Shown in pieces: positions 25,103-34,536 of a stretch of DNA of 64,000 bases. Origin of the DNA: Micrococcales bacterium. GTDB lineage: Bacteria > Actinomycetota > Actinomycetes > Actinomycetales > Cellulomonadaceae. Position 1 is the stretch's first letter. Every line of letters begins with the position of its first letter. The notes under the pieces were generated by a model that had not been told where the DNA came from, made no database searches, and saw only the letters and a program-made list of their open reading frames with translations. The stretch spans positions 30,879 through 94,878 of the forward strand of contig JACXUT010000001.1 of NCBI GenBank assembly GCA_014763765.1. The letters run 5' to 3'. The translations under genes were made by a program, and so were the position numbers.

Positions 25103-25225
25103 GTGGCCGGCGATCAGGCTCCCACGCCGGCGACCGGGTGCGCGCGAACGGGCATGTCCTCGCGCGCACCGGTCGAACCTCCTGAGCCCTGCACCCGACC
25201 CGGCCGCGATCAGGCGGCGGGCTGA
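25103..25225 (+). CDS. Small ORF, 40 aa, in overlap chain
   Basis: A 40-codon frame from a GTG 1 nt after the sigma-like stop to a TGA that overlaps the next ATG (TGATG). The product is Pro/Ala-rich with two Cys (ATGCARTG, PEPCTRPGRD) and no family. It fills the only gap in the overlap chain, which is the main reason to think it is translated; no ribosome site of its own. Confidence 0.4.
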   Translation: MAGDQAPTPATGCARTGMSSRAPVEPPEPCTRPGRDQAAG

Positions 25226-26364
25226 TGCCCGCGCCGGTCGCGGTCGGCGCGGCCGCGAAGGTCGCCGGCGGCAAGTCCGGTGCGCTGCGCGCCGCCGGCG
25301 CCCTGGGCGGCAAGAAGAAGGGCAAGAAGAAGGGTGGGCGGGGCTGCCTGATCACCGCGGTGATCGCGGCGTTGGTGGTGATTGTGACGGTCGCCGCGCC
25401 GCTGTTGCTCCTGGTCGTGCTGCTCGGCGGCGCGGAGGGCGGCAAGCAGGCCACCTTGTCCGAGCGTTCGGAGGTCCCCGAGGAGTACCTGGCGGTCCTG
25501 ATGTCCGCGGCCGGAACCTGCGAGGACGTCGGGGCGCCGTTGCTGGCCGCGCAGGTCGACGTCGAGTCGGACTGGAACCCGCGGGCGGAGTCGTGGGCCG
25601 GTGCGATGGGCCTGGCGCAGTTCATGCCCACCACGTGGGCGCAGTGGGGCAGCGACGGCGACGGCGACGGCCTGGCCGACGTGTTCAACGGCAAGGACGC
25701 CATCACCTCCCAGGCCGCGTACCTGTGCGACCTGGTGGCCCGCGCGGAGTCGGCGATCGCCGCGGGGACGATCACGGGCGACCCGGTGTCGGTGGCGCTG
25801 GCGGCGTACAACGCCGGCTGGTCGGCCGTCGCCGGCGCGGGCGGGATCCCGGCCGTGGCGCAGGAGTACGTCACCAAGGTCCTGGCCGCGATGACCGGGT
25901 ACCTGTGGCTCGACCCCACGGCCGGCCCTGGTGGGACCGCGTCGGGGTCCGCGATCGTGGACGCCGCGATGGTGTGGGTCGGCTACCCGTACGTGTGGGG
26001 CGGAGGCACGATCAACGGCCCCAGCAAGATCGGCGTCGACGGCCGCGGCCCCGGGTTCGACTGCTCCGGCCTGGTCCTGAACGCCGTCTACGCCGCGACC
26101 GGCCTGCAGCTCGACCACCTGGCCGACTCCCAGGCCCGCGACAACCGCGGCATCACCATCGCCCGGGACTTCTCCCAGATGCAGCCCGGCGACGTCGTCG
26201 CGTTCTCCAACTCCGGCGGGCGGCGCTACCAGCACGTCGGGATCTACATCGGCGACGGCCAGATGGTCCACGCCCCGACCACCGGCAAGAACGTGCAGGT
26301 CGTCGACCTGCAGAACAACCGCTACTACGGGGCCATGGTCTGGTCCATCCGGAGGTTCGCATGA
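25225..26364 (+). CDS. VirB1-like lytic transglycosylase / NlpC-P60 peptidase
   Basis: A 379-aa bifunctional cell-wall hydrolase that opens peptidoglycan for the conjugation channel. A Lys-rich N-terminus and one membrane segment (about 45-72) anchor it. Residues about 90-220 are a soluble lytic transglycosylase domain with the catalytic Glu in DVESDWNP and the motif GAMGLAQFMPTTW. Residues about 245-379 are NlpC/P60 with catalytic Cys in GFDCSGLVLNA and His in YQHVGIYIGDG. The two-domain layout matches VirB1-type proteins of Gram-positive type IV secretion systems. Couples to the next gene by ATGA. Confidence 0.9.
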   Translation: MPAPVAVGAAAKVAGGKSGALRAAGALGGKKKGKKKGGRGCLITAVIAALVVIVTVAAPLLLLVVLLGGAEGGKQATLSERSEVPEEYLAVLMSAAGTCEDVGAPLLAAQVDVESDWNPRAESWAGAMGLAQFMPTTWAQWGSDGDGDGLADVFNGKDAITSQAAYLCDLVARAESAIAAGTITGDPVSVALAAYNAGWSAVAGAGGIPAVAQEYVTKVLAAMTGYLWLDPTAGPGGTASGSAIVDAAMVWVGYPYVWGGGTINGPSKIGVDGRGPGFDCSGLVLNAVYAATGLQLDHLADSQARDNRGITIARDFSQMQPGDVVAFSNSGGRRYQHVGIYIGDGQMVHAPTTGKNVQVVDLQNNRYYGAMVWSIRRFA

Positions 26365-27008
26365 AGGACGAGCTGAGCGTGCCCATCGTGATCGGGTGGG
26401 TGGCGGCGCTCATCATCGTCGGTGGTGTCGCGCTGTGGGCCGCCACAGCTGGTGGCAGCCCACTGCCCTGGAGGACTCCCGCTGCGAGCGAGGCGCCCAC
26501 CGCCGCGGCGAGCCAGGAGCCCACCGCGCCCACGCCGACCACCAGCCCGGATGCGCCGGGAGACGAGGGGGCTGGTGCTGCGGGCGGCGACGAGCACCCG
26601 GCGAGCGGCGCCGACGTCGACGCGGTCGCGGCCGCGTTCGCCGCGGCGATGGTCGAGGTCGACGCGGCCACGGACACCGGCCCGTCCGCCGCGGTCGAGC
26701 GTGCGACACGCTGGACGACGCCCGAGCTGGCGGCCGAGCTGCAGGCCGCGCAGGTGACGTCCGGTGCGTCGTGGTGGTCCGAGCTCCAGGCGCACGGCGG
26801 GGCGACCACGGCGCAGGTCACGCCGGTGGAGGACTCCGGCCAGCCCGAGGACACCGCGACCACGGCCTACCGGGTGCGGTGGGTCGAGCGCCTCGCGACG
26901 GCGCCCGACGGCTGGGAGGGCGAGCCCTACGGCCAGACCATGTTCATCACGCTGACCCGGACCGACGCCACCGCCGCGTGGCTGGTCTCGGACGTCACGG
27001 TCGGCTGA
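26361..27008 (+). CDS. VirB8/TcpC-like conjugation protein
   Basis: A 215-aa protein with one N-terminal membrane helix (VPIVIGWVAALIIVGGVALW), a Pro/Thr/Ala-rich linker to about residue 80, and a compact outer domain of about 130 residues (AAAFAAAMVEVDAATDTG to WLVSDVTVG). The topology and the NTF2-like strand pattern at the end (AYRVRWVERL, MFITLTR, WLVSDVTV) fit VirB8/TcpC-type scaffold subunits. Assignment rests on architecture and position after the VirB1-like gene. Confidence 0.62.
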   Translation: MKDELSVPIVIGWVAALIIVGGVALWAATAGGSPLPWRTPAASEAPTAAASQEPTAPTPTTSPDAPGDEGAGAAGGDEHPASGADVDAVAAAFAAAMVEVDAATDTGPSAAVERATRWTTPELAAELQAAQVTSGASWWSELQAHGGATTAQVTPVEDSGQPEDTATTAYRVRWVERLATAPDGWEGEPYGQTMFITLTRTDATAAWLVSDVTVG

Positions 27009-27018
27009 GGAGGACACG

Positions 27019-27306
27019 ATGCGTCGGCTCGACGACTCCCTGAACCGGCTCCAGCTCGACGGGTCCTGGCTCGGCTTCACGGTGAACCTGCAGGACCTCG
27101 CCGGGGCGGCGCTGGCCACCGGCATCGTCCTGGCGGTCGCCGGCCTGGTCACCGGCGCGCTGATGCTCGCCGCGACGCAGATCTTCGGCGCCGAGATCCC
27201 GTCCAAGGCGCTGCGGCGGATGATCACCGCGGTCCTCGCTGCCATCGTGCTGGGCTCGCTCAGCGGGATGGTCGGCTGGGGCATGCAGTACGACATGCCG
27301 CTGTAG
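27019..27306 (+). CDS. Small two-helix membrane protein (T4SS, VirB2-like)
   Basis: A 95-aa protein with two membrane helices (LATGIVLAVAGLVTGALML and MITAVLAAIVLGSLSGMVGW). The short loop between them and its place before a second similar small protein and the VirB6-like gene fit VirB2/TrbC pilin-like or VirB3-like subunits. GAGGA 7 nt upstream of the ATG. There is no cleavable signal. Confidence 0.58.
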   Translation: MRRLDDSLNRLQLDGSWLGFTVNLQDLAGAALATGIVLAVAGLVTGALMLAATQIFGAEIPSKALRRMITAVLAAIVLGSLSGMVGWGMQYDMPL

Positions 27307-27331
27307 GGCGGTATCGACCGGGCGATGCGGT

Positions 27332-27355
27332 TCGACCCTCGACGTGGAGGGTCGA
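27332..27355 (+). terminator. 9-bp hairpin in transfer operon gap
   Basis: TCGACCCTC, loop GACGTG, GAGGGTCGA, in the 93-nt gap between two small membrane genes; an imperfect second hairpin follows. No T-run. It may attenuate or stabilise the message. The gap also starts with GGGCGGTATCGACC, nearly repeated at 37424-37437 in the other large gap. Confidence 0.4.
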
Positions 27356-27399
27356 GCGCCCACCCACAGGGGGCGGGTGCACCGACAGCGAGGTGCCCG

Positions 27400-27732
27400 A
27401 TGAGCCGCGTGCTGACCACCTTCTCCGCCCTCCCGGCCCGACCGCCGCTGCTGACGGCGAACGACCCCGGGGTCACGATCAACTTCGACTACTGGCCGTT
27501 CGCGGCCGAGCTTCAGAACGCCGTCGGTGGTCTCGCCGGCATCGCGCTGATCCTGCTGGTCGCCGCCGTCGTCATCTCGGGCGTGGCCTGGGCGATCAGC
27601 CGCGCGGCCGGCGCCGGCAAGATGCAGACCGTCACGGGGGCGGCGTTCCTGATCGCGGCCCTCGCCGCGGTGATCATCGGCTCCGCCAGCGGGGCGATCG
27701 GCTGGTTCTCCGAGCGTTACCTCGGGTTCTGA
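27400..27732 (+). CDS. Small two-helix membrane protein (T4SS)
   Basis: A 110-aa protein with two membrane helices (AGIALILLVAAVVISGVAW and AAFLIAALAAVIIGSASGAI) after a 45-residue polar N-terminus. It resembles the preceding 95-aa protein in layout and they may be related subunits. GAGG 7 nt before the ATG. Position just before the VirB6-like gene suggests a channel component. Confidence 0.58.
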   Translation: MSRVLTTFSALPARPPLLTANDPGVTINFDYWPFAAELQNAVGGLAGIALILLVAAVVISGVAWAISRAAGAGKMQTVTGAAFLIAALAAVIIGSASGAIGWFSERYLGF

Positions 27733-27739
27733 CCGACCC

Positions 27740-29605
27740 ATGGACGAGATCGTTGCCGTCTGGCAGCCGGTGCGCGCCGGCGTGATCGACCTCGCGCACC
27801 GGCTGCGGCGCGCCGTCACGCACGCGCCGAGGCGGGCCCGCGCGATCGCCGTCGCGGTCGTCGCTGCGGCCTGCTCGGCGTGGTCGCTGCTCCCGGACGT
27901 CAACGATGTCCTGACCGACTGGTCCGGTGCCCTCAGCGGGTCGACGACCGGCCTGCTCACGGGTGCGTTCTCCGGTCAGCTCGGCTCGATCAGCGCCGGG
28001 GAGTGGAACATCGCCACGGCGATGACCGGCAAGCTCGGCATGGTCATGGGCGTGGTGGCCGTCGCCCTGTGCGGGGTGCAGGTCATCGCCGCGATCGTCG
28101 CCGGTGACCACGCGCGCTTGGGCTACGCCGCGCTGTGGGCGCTCATCGCGTGGCCGGCCACTGCGACCGCGGTGTGGCTGATCGTGAAGGTCACCGCGGC
28201 GATCGACGCCCTGGCGATCGGGATGCTCTCGACGTCCGGGTCCGCGCAGGACATCGCGCTGGTGTTCACGATGCTGCTGGCCAACGCCGGCAACCAGCCG
28301 TTCATGCTCGTGGTCTGGGCGGTCCTGCTGTGGCTGCCGTCGCTGGTGCTGTCCCTGGTGATGGCGTTCCGGAACTACTCGCTGCTGCTGCTGGTCGGGT
28401 TCGCCCCGGCCGCGGTCATGTCCCAGGGGTGGCGGGCACTGCGCCCGGTCGTGACCAAGTGGGCGCAGGCCGTGGTCGCGCTGATCCTGGCCAAGGTGTT
28501 CGCCGCGGGGATCCTCGTGCTGGCGATGGATCTGGTCACCGGGTCCCCGGACCTGGGTGCGCTGATCACCGGCATGGTCGGGTTGTGGATGGCGTGCATG
28601 TCGCCGGCCGCGTCCATGGCGGTCATGGGCTGGGCCGGTGGGCAGCTCGCTGACGCCGGCGCCTCCCGGGCGGGCGCCGGTGCACGTCGCGCCGGCCAGG
28701 CCGCGGCCGCGCCGCTGCGCAGCGCCGGGCAGAACGCGACCAACCGTCTGGTCGACCAGGCCACGCACCGTGTGCGGGAGTCGCTGAAGGCGCGCGCTAC
28801 GGCCAGCAAGCCCGTCGACAACCCGGCACCTGCCGCGGGCCCGAACAGCAACGACCCCGGGCAGCAGGCCGCTGGTACCTCCGGGCAGTCCGCCGGGGGT
28901 GCCGGAGCCAAGGCGACCTCCGGCGCCGGGGCAGCAGCCGGGCCTGCGGGGGCGTCCGGTGCGGCAGGCGGTGCAGGCGCTGGGGCCGGTGGCGCGGCCG
29001 CGGGCGGTGCCGCGGCCGGGGCGAGCGCCGGTGCGGCGGCCGGCCCGGTGGGCGCGGCCGTCGGTGCCGGGGCCGGTCTGGTCAAGTCCGGCATCGACAA
29101 GGTCCGGGGCGCTGTGGCCGGTGCGGCCGCGCAGGGCACCCCGGACGCGTCGTCCGGGCAGGACACGTCCGCCGGACGCGGGGGCGCTGGGGAGTCCGGT
29201 GACCGGCTGCGCAGTGCGGTCGCCGCGATGTCCGGGGCGAACGACCACCTGCTCACCGCACCCGGCTCGAGCGGCCCGTCCGGGGCGGGCTCGTCCGGGA
29301 TGGCAGGCGCGCCCGGGACGGCCGGCTCGGCCGGTTCGTCCGGGACCGCCGCTGAGTCCGTGGTGACCGCACGCACCGCGCCCGGCGGTCCGGGCGGGGG
29401 CCGCGGCGGTGGCGGCTCCGGTGAGCAGCGTGGTGGCGCGCAGAGCGCTGCCGGCAGCAACCAGCCGGGTCCCGACGCACGGGCGGCGGACACCGGGGCG
29501 TCGCGGCCGCGCACCGCTCCGGGTGGCGGCAGCGTCCGCCGGCCTTCTGGTCCTGGTTCGTCGTCCGGGGGCCAGTCCGGTCCCTCGCTGTTCGGAGGTC
29601 GCTGA
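27740..29605 (+). CDS. VirB6/TrbL-like polytopic channel protein
   Basis: A 621-aa protein. Residues about 30-310 have seven to eight membrane helices with the central loop expected of TrbL/VirB6 (IATAMTGKLGMVMGVVAVAL, MLLANAGNQPFMLVVWAV). Residues about 320-621 are a low-complexity Ala/Gly/Ser/Pro tail, probably unstructured and cytoplasmic. TrbL-type proteins form the inner-membrane channel of the conjugation machine. The stop overlaps the next ATG (TGATG). Confidence 0.8.
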   Translation: MDEIVAVWQPVRAGVIDLAHRLRRAVTHAPRRARAIAVAVVAAACSAWSLLPDVNDVLTDWSGALSGSTTGLLTGAFSGQLGSISAGEWNIATAMTGKLGMVMGVVAVALCGVQVIAAIVAGDHARLGYAALWALIAWPATATAVWLIVKVTAAIDALAIGMLSTSGSAQDIALVFTMLLANAGNQPFMLVVWAVLLWLPSLVLSLVMAFRNYSLLLLVGFAPAAVMSQGWRALRPVVTKWAQAVVALILAKVFAAGILVLAMDLVTGSPDLGALITGMVGLWMACMSPAASMAVMGWAGGQLADAGASRAGAGARRAGQAAAAPLRSAGQNATNRLVDQATHRVRESLKARATASKPVDNPAPAAGPNSNDPGQQAAGTSGQSAGGAGAKATSGAGAAAGPAGASGAAGGAGAGAGGAAAGGAAAGASAGAAAGPVGAAVGAGAGLVKSGIDKVRGAVAGAAAQGTPDASSGQDTSAGRGGAGESGDRLRSAVAAMSGANDHLLTAPGSSGPSGAGSSGMAGAPGTAGSAGSSGTAAESVVTARTAPGGPGGGRGGGGSGEQRGGAQSAAGSNQPGPDARAADTGASRPRTAPGGGSVRRPSGPGSSSGGQSGPSLFGGR

Positions 29606-31053
29606 TGGCAGAGCAGAGCGTCGTTCCCGTTGCGTCGTTCGCGCCGCTGTCCCGCTCGGGTGTGGTCGCCGGGCTCAGCTGGGCGCAGATGGTGATCGTC
29701 GCGGCCGGGGTCGCTCCGACCGCGGTGCGGTTCATGGGAGGGGACCTGCCCGGCGGGCTGCTGCAGACGCTGTGGTGGTCGCTGCCGGTGGTGGTCTTCG
29801 GGGCCGGCTCCTGGGCCGGCCGCTCGTACGTGTCGCGGGTGGCGACGTTGGGGGTGTTCATGCTGCGCAGGAGGCTGGGGCAGACCCGGGCCGTCATCGA
29901 CCCGATGGCGAGCCGGGAGCTCGGGCGGATCAACGTGCCCGGCGCGGTCGGCGAACGGGTCAAGACCCTGTCGCTGGTCGGCACCCGGTTCGCCGGCGCG
30001 GCGTTCCTGTGGGACCGGGCCGCGGGCACCGCGACTGCGGTCCTGCGGGTCGCGACGCACGGGTGGATGCTCGCCGACCCGGCGGTCAAGGCCTCCCGGG
30101 CGCGGGCGTTCGACGAGATGTGCCGGGCGCTGGCCGACCTCGAGGGCGTGGTGCGCGTGGTCTCCCACGCCCGCACGTTCCCCGGGTCGCGGGCCGAGCT
30201 CGACCGCCCCGGCGACGGGAGCTGGGTCGATGACGAGTACGCCGAGCTGCTGGAGCACCCGACCCTCGGGGAGGTCCTGCACCGTGACGTCCTGATCGCG
30301 GTCACGGTGTCCAAGGAGAAGGTCCGCGGGGAGATCCGCGCCGCCGGCGGCGGCCGCGCGGGCATGTCGGCTGTCCTGGCCGACCGGATCGCCTCGATGC
30401 TGGCCTACCTGCCGGCGTGCGGGGTGCGCACCGAGGGCGCCGCGTGGCTGTCCGAGGCGCAGATCCGCGGCGCGGTTCGCCTGGCGTTCGACCCGCAGGC
30501 CGCGTCCTGGCTCGCCGAGCTGGACGGGTGCCTGCCCCAGGACGCGGTCCTGACCGGCGTGGTCGACGAGAAGCTCGACCACCTGGTGACCGACTCCGCG
30601 GTGCACAAGACGCTCTGGATCGAGCGGTGGCCCTCCACCGAGGTCCCCGCCGGGTACCTCTCGGAGCTGCTGGGCGGCGGGCTGTTCCCGCACGTGGTCA
30701 CCCAGGTCTGGGAACCGGTGCCGATCCACAAGGCCGAGGTGCGGCTGCGCCGCGCGGAGTCCTCGCACACTTCCGTCGCGCGGATCAGCGAGAAGATCGG
30801 CCGGGCCACGACCAGCGACCACGACGCGGAGGCCCGTGAGCTCGCCCAGCGGCGCCAGGAGCTGTCCCTGGGCTTCGGTGACACCAAGTACGCCGGCTAC
30901 GTCACCGTCTCCGCGCCCGACCTGGCCAAGCTGAAGGAGGCCATCGGGTACGTCAACACCCACACCGGGGAGGCGCGTCTGAACGCGCTGCGCGGCCAGC
31001 AGTTCGCCTCGTTCATCACCTCCCTGCCGCTCGGGATCGGACCGCGAGCATGA
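29605..31053 (+). CDS. SCO6880 family conjugation protein (VirB3/PrgI-VirB4 N-like)
   Basis: A 482-aa protein of the SCO6880 type found beside VirB4-like ATPases on actinobacterial plasmids. Two membrane helices lie near residues 22-40 and 50-70 (MVIVAAGVAPTAVRF, LWWSLPVVVFGAGSW), like PrgI/VirB3. The rest is a soluble domain that resembles the N-terminal, non-ATPase half of VirB4 (VLHRDVLIAVTVSKEKVRGE, LWIERWPSTEVPAGYLSELL). The following gene provides the ATPase half, so VirB4 function seems split across two genes. Confidence 0.75.
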   Translation: MAEQSVVPVASFAPLSRSGVVAGLSWAQMVIVAAGVAPTAVRFMGGDLPGGLLQTLWWSLPVVVFGAGSWAGRSYVSRVATLGVFMLRRRLGQTRAVIDPMASRELGRINVPGAVGERVKTLSLVGTRFAGAAFLWDRAAGTATAVLRVATHGWMLADPAVKASRARAFDEMCRALADLEGVVRVVSHARTFPGSRAELDRPGDGSWVDDEYAELLEHPTLGEVLHRDVLIAVTVSKEKVRGEIRAAGGGRAGMSAVLADRIASMLAYLPACGVRTEGAAWLSEAQIRGAVRLAFDPQAASWLAELDGCLPQDAVLTGVVDEKLDHLVTDSAVHKTLWIERWPSTEVPAGYLSELLGGGLFPHVVTQVWEPVPIHKAEVRLRRAESSHTSVARISEKIGRATTSDHDAEARELAQRRQELSLGFGDTKYAGYVTVSAPDLAKLKEAIGYVNTHTGEARLNALRGQQFASFITSLPLGIGPRA

Positions 31054-32528
31054 GCCGCAAGAACGCCACCCCCCGGGTCCTGGTCGCCGACACCCGCCGC
31101 GCGACGTGGCACGAACGCCGCCGCGCCCGCGGCCACCGGCACAAGGCGGCCAGCACCGCCCTGACCGAGTACGGCACGAAGCACGGCGAGGTCGACGTCG
31201 CCGACGACGGTGAGCTCGACGAGATCCCGATGCGCCGCTGGTGGGGCCGGATCGGCAAGCAGGCGATGTGGGGCCCGCCGGGGGTCAAGACCCCGCTGCA
31301 CGAGACCTCCACGGCCCGCATCGGGATCCTCACCCCGTTCGTGGCCGGCTCGAGCGCGAACATCCCCGGCCCGGCCATCGGTATCGACACCCACTCCGGG
31401 GCGGTGTTCTGCTTCGACCCCTGGGGCGCCTACGCCGCCGGGCTGGTCACCAGCCCCGGCGTCGTGGTGTTCGGGATCATGGGGTCGGGCAAGTCGATGT
31501 GCGTCAAGACCGTGATCGTGCGGCTGATCAAGGCCGGCCGGCACGTGATCGTGCAGTCCGACCCCAAGGGCGAGTGGGCCCCGATCGGGCGCGCGGTCGG
31601 CGGGGTGGTGATCCGCCCCGGTGTCGGCACGGTGATGAACCCGCTGGACGAGGGCCGCCGGCCCGGCGACGTCGAACCCCAGCAGTGGCAGCGGGTCGTG
31701 GAGGACCGGCGCGGGAACGCGCTGCGGTCCATCGTGGCGATCCTGCGCCCGGGCAAGGCGCTCGACGAGTTCGAGCAGACCACGATCGACACCGCGGTGA
31801 CCGCGATGTCGGCTCACGCGGTCGGTTCCACGATCCGGGACCTGGTCGCGTTCCTGACCGACCCACCGGCCGACCTGGTGCAGCTGGTCGGCCCGGACGC
31901 ACCACGGGTGCTGTCGCTGGTGTTTGGGCGCCTGGTCACCGGCCCGATGTCGGGGATGTTCGACGGGCCCTCGACGGTCGCGCTCGACCCGGACAGCCCG
32001 ATGACCGTGGTGGACACCTCCTCGATGCGGCACTCGGCCCCCGAGGTGCGGGCCGTGGCCACGGCCTGCATCTCGTCGTGGATCGACGCCACGCTGCGCT
32101 CGAGGGACGGCCGCTTCCGGGTCGTGGTGTCCGAGGAGGGCTGGGACGAGCTGCGCAACCCCTACCAGGTCGCCGCGATGGACGAGCGGCTGCGGATGGC
32201 CGGTGACTGGCGGGTGTCCTCCTGGCTGATCTTCCACGAGCTGGCCGACCAGTCGATGTTCGGCGAGTCGGACTCCGCGCACCGCAACCAGGTCGCCGGG
32301 ATCATCTCGAAGTCCCCGATCAAGATCATCTACAACCAGTCGGCTGAGTCGCTGCCGCTGTTCAAGGAGATGATCCGCCCCACCCCCGACGAGCTCGACC
32401 TCGTCACCCGGCTGCCCCAGGGCGTCGGGCTGTGGCGGATCGGCGCCGACACCCCGGTCCTGGTGCACCCCCTGGTGACCCCACTGGCCTACGAGAAGTT
32501 CAACACCGACGAGGGGCGTGCCGGATGA
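31050..32528 (+). CDS. VirB4-like conjugation ATPase
   Basis: A 492-aa cytoplasmic ATPase that powers the transfer channel. Walker A is FGIMGSGKSMCVKTV near residue 147; IVQSDPKGEW is the strand after it; Walker B is VVVSEEGWDEL near 360, with an Asp/Glu pair in VTPLSD-like position not clearly visible. The length covers only the ATPase core plus about 130 N-terminal residues, consistent with the other half being encoded by the preceding gene. ATGA overlaps on both sides. Confidence 0.82.
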   Translation: MSRKNATPRVLVADTRRATWHERRRARGHRHKAASTALTEYGTKHGEVDVADDGELDEIPMRRWWGRIGKQAMWGPPGVKTPLHETSTARIGILTPFVAGSSANIPGPAIGIDTHSGAVFCFDPWGAYAAGLVTSPGVVVFGIMGSGKSMCVKTVIVRLIKAGRHVIVQSDPKGEWAPIGRAVGGVVIRPGVGTVMNPLDEGRRPGDVEPQQWQRVVEDRRGNALRSIVAILRPGKALDEFEQTTIDTAVTAMSAHAVGSTIRDLVAFLTDPPADLVQLVGPDAPRVLSLVFGRLVTGPMSGMFDGPSTVALDPDSPMTVVDTSSMRHSAPEVRAVATACISSWIDATLRSRDGRFRVVVSEEGWDELRNPYQVAAMDERLRMAGDWRVSSWLIFHELADQSMFGESDSAHRNQVAGIISKSPIKIIYNQSAESLPLFKEMIRPTPDELDLVTRLPQGVGLWRIGADTPVLVHPLVTPLAYEKFNTDEGRAG

Positions 32529-34342
32529 GCACCATGACCCTGCCCGAGAACGCCGAGCAGCTCACCGCGAAGGTCCGCGCCGTGGGCCGCCGGATCAGCC
32601 GCGGGCCGGTGGCCCGCGCGCTGCGCCGGCACACCAACGCCTACCGGGTGCTGGTCGACCTCGAGGACAAGACGATCGCCGGCGTCATCGGCGCCGGAGC
32701 CCTGGTGTGGCTGGCCGGGCTCGTCGTGACCGGCTCGGCCGGCGTGCACCCCGTGGCCCGGACGATCGGCGGGGCGCTGACCCTGGTGTGCTGGCTGGTG
32801 GGGTCGACCTGCCTGCTGGTGTGGTGGGTGCGCTACCGCCTGTCGGCGACCCGCCAGCGCCACGACCTTCTCTCGCGGCCCGGGATGGCCCGCGCCCGGG
32901 AGATCGAGACCACCGTCGGCCCGGCGGCCGTGCTCGAGCGCGGCAAGCGGGTGCGCCCCACCCTGGCCGCGACCGGCAAGCTGACCGCGACCGACGTCGC
33001 GTGGCGGCTGGGGACCTCGCGCACCGTCGACGTCATGGTCTCCAGCGAGCAGCCGGTCTACCTGGTGGGCCCGGCCCGCTCGGGCAAGGGCCTGGGCGTG
33101 CTCATCGCCTCGATCGCGGAAGCACCCGGGGCGGTGGTGGCCACCTCCACCCGGGCGGACAACATGGCCGCCACGATCGGGCTGCGCGCCACCACGGGCC
33201 CGGTGCTGGTGTTCGACCCCGAGCGGGTCAGCCACCGGGCGACCACGATCAAGTGGCCGCCGTTCGCCCGGTGTGAGGACCCCGCGATCGCCCAGCGCCG
33301 CGCAGCCACCCTGGTCTCGCGCACCGGCCTGTCCGGGGAGAACCAGGTGTGGGCCACCTCCGCCGGCGGGATCGTGCAGGCGCTGCTGCACGCCGCGGCG
33401 ATCGGGCACCGCTCGATCCACGACCTGCACCGGTGGTCGAAGTCCCCCCTGCAGGCCGCCGAGGCCATGCAGATCCTCGAGCGGGAGTCGGCCGCCGGGT
33501 GGGACCGCACGATCGAGGCCGTGCGCGGCGACGACCCGCGCATGCGGTCGAACAAGTGGTTCGGGGTCGAGACGGCGTTCGCCTCGCTCGACGTTCCGGC
33601 CGTGCGGGAGATGTTCGACGTCGACCCGCGCGACCCCGACGCGTTCGACCCGCGGGCGTTCCTCGCCGAGGCGGGCACGCTCTACCCGATCTCCCGCTGG
33701 CGGGACTCGGCCTCGGTCGGGGCGTCCGTCGGTGGGTTCATGTCGATGCTGCTCGACACGATCGCCGAGGCGGTCCGTGAGGACGCCCAGACCTCCCCGG
33801 CCGGGCGGGCGGAGCCGCCGGTCACGATGGTCCTGGACGAGATCGCCAACATTCACCCCTGGCCGGCTCTGCCGCAGGCCATGGCCGCGGGGTCCGGTGA
33901 GGGTCTGCAGGTCGTCGTGGCGTTCCAGTCCCGGGCGCAGGCCCGCGACGCCTACGGCGACGACGCCGAGCAGTCGATGTGGGACAACGCCGTGCGGGTC
34001 CTGCTCGGCGGGTCGATGGACGAGCCGCACCTGCGTGAGCTGTCCGCGATGCTCGGAGAGCGCACCGTGAAGCAGACGTCGCGGTCCTGGAGCACCCAGA
34101 CCACGACCAGCATGTCCGAGCAGCCGCACATGGTCCCCCTGGTCTCGGCCGCCGAGCTGCGCCGCCTGCCCGAGGACCTCGCACTGGCCGTGGCCGGACG
34201 CACCCGCCCGATCGCGGTCGACCTGGTGAACTGGCCGCAGCGGCCCTGGGCCGAGCAGGTCCGCGCCTCGCTCACCTGGCACCAGGAGCACCCGGTCGTG
34301 CCCGGCCAGGTCGCCCCCTCCTACCCGGTGCGCGCGCAGTGA
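32525..34342 (+). CDS. VirD4/TraG-type coupling protein (T4CP)
   Basis: A 605-aa coupling ATPase that recruits the relaxase-DNA complex to the channel. Two membrane helices (about 50-75 and 85-110) lead to the motor domain with Walker A VGPARSGKGLGVL near residue 182 and Walker B TMVLDEIANIHPW near 430, followed by VVVAFQSRAQARDAYG and WDNAVRVLLGGSMD, characteristic of TraG/VirD4. Full length. GTGA coupling to the next gene. Confidence 0.9.
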   Translation: MSTMTLPENAEQLTAKVRAVGRRISRGPVARALRRHTNAYRVLVDLEDKTIAGVIGAGALVWLAGLVVTGSAGVHPVARTIGGALTLVCWLVGSTCLLVWWVRYRLSATRQRHDLLSRPGMARAREIETTVGPAAVLERGKRVRPTLAATGKLTATDVAWRLGTSRTVDVMVSSEQPVYLVGPARSGKGLGVLIASIAEAPGAVVATSTRADNMAATIGLRATTGPVLVFDPERVSHRATTIKWPPFARCEDPAIAQRRAATLVSRTGLSGENQVWATSAGGIVQALLHAAAIGHRSIHDLHRWSKSPLQAAEAMQILERESAAGWDRTIEAVRGDDPRMRSNKWFGVETAFASLDVPAVREMFDVDPRDPDAFDPRAFLAEAGTLYPISRWRDSASVGASVGGFMSMLLDTIAEAVREDAQTSPAGRAEPPVTMVLDEIANIHPWPALPQAMAAGSGEGLQVVVAFQSRAQARDAYGDDAEQSMWDNAVRVLLGGSMDEPHLRELSAMLGERTVKQTSRSWSTQTTTSMSEQPHMVPLVSAAELRRLPEDLALAVAGRTRPIAVDLVNWPQRPWAEQVRASLTWHQEHPVVPGQVAPSYPVRAQ

Positions 34343-34536
34343 GCAGCGCCTGCATGCTGTGCCAGGGTCCCGGCGCCGAGCAGCGCCCCGACCTCGGGCC
34401 GCTGTGCGACGGGTGCCTGGCAGCCGTGACCCGCCAGGTCGCCGGCGGCGGTGACCCGCGGGCCGCCCTGTTCCAGGTCGCCGGCCGGCTGCTCGCGGCC
34501 GCCGGCGGTCAGGTCGCGGCCCTGGGGGTGCGGTGA
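34339..34536 (+). CDS. Small CxxC zinc-binding-like protein
   Basis: A 65-aa protein starting at a GTG (GTGA overlap). It has CMLCQGPG near the start and LCDGCLAAV near residue 23, i.e. two CxxC pairs 17 residues apart forming a probable zinc knuckle, followed by a helical Ala-rich end. Function unknown; a small cofactor of the coupling protein is possible. Confidence 0.55.
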   Translation: MSSACMLCQGPGAEQRPDLGPLCDGCLAAVTRQVAGGGDPRAALFQVAGRLLAAAGGQVAALGVR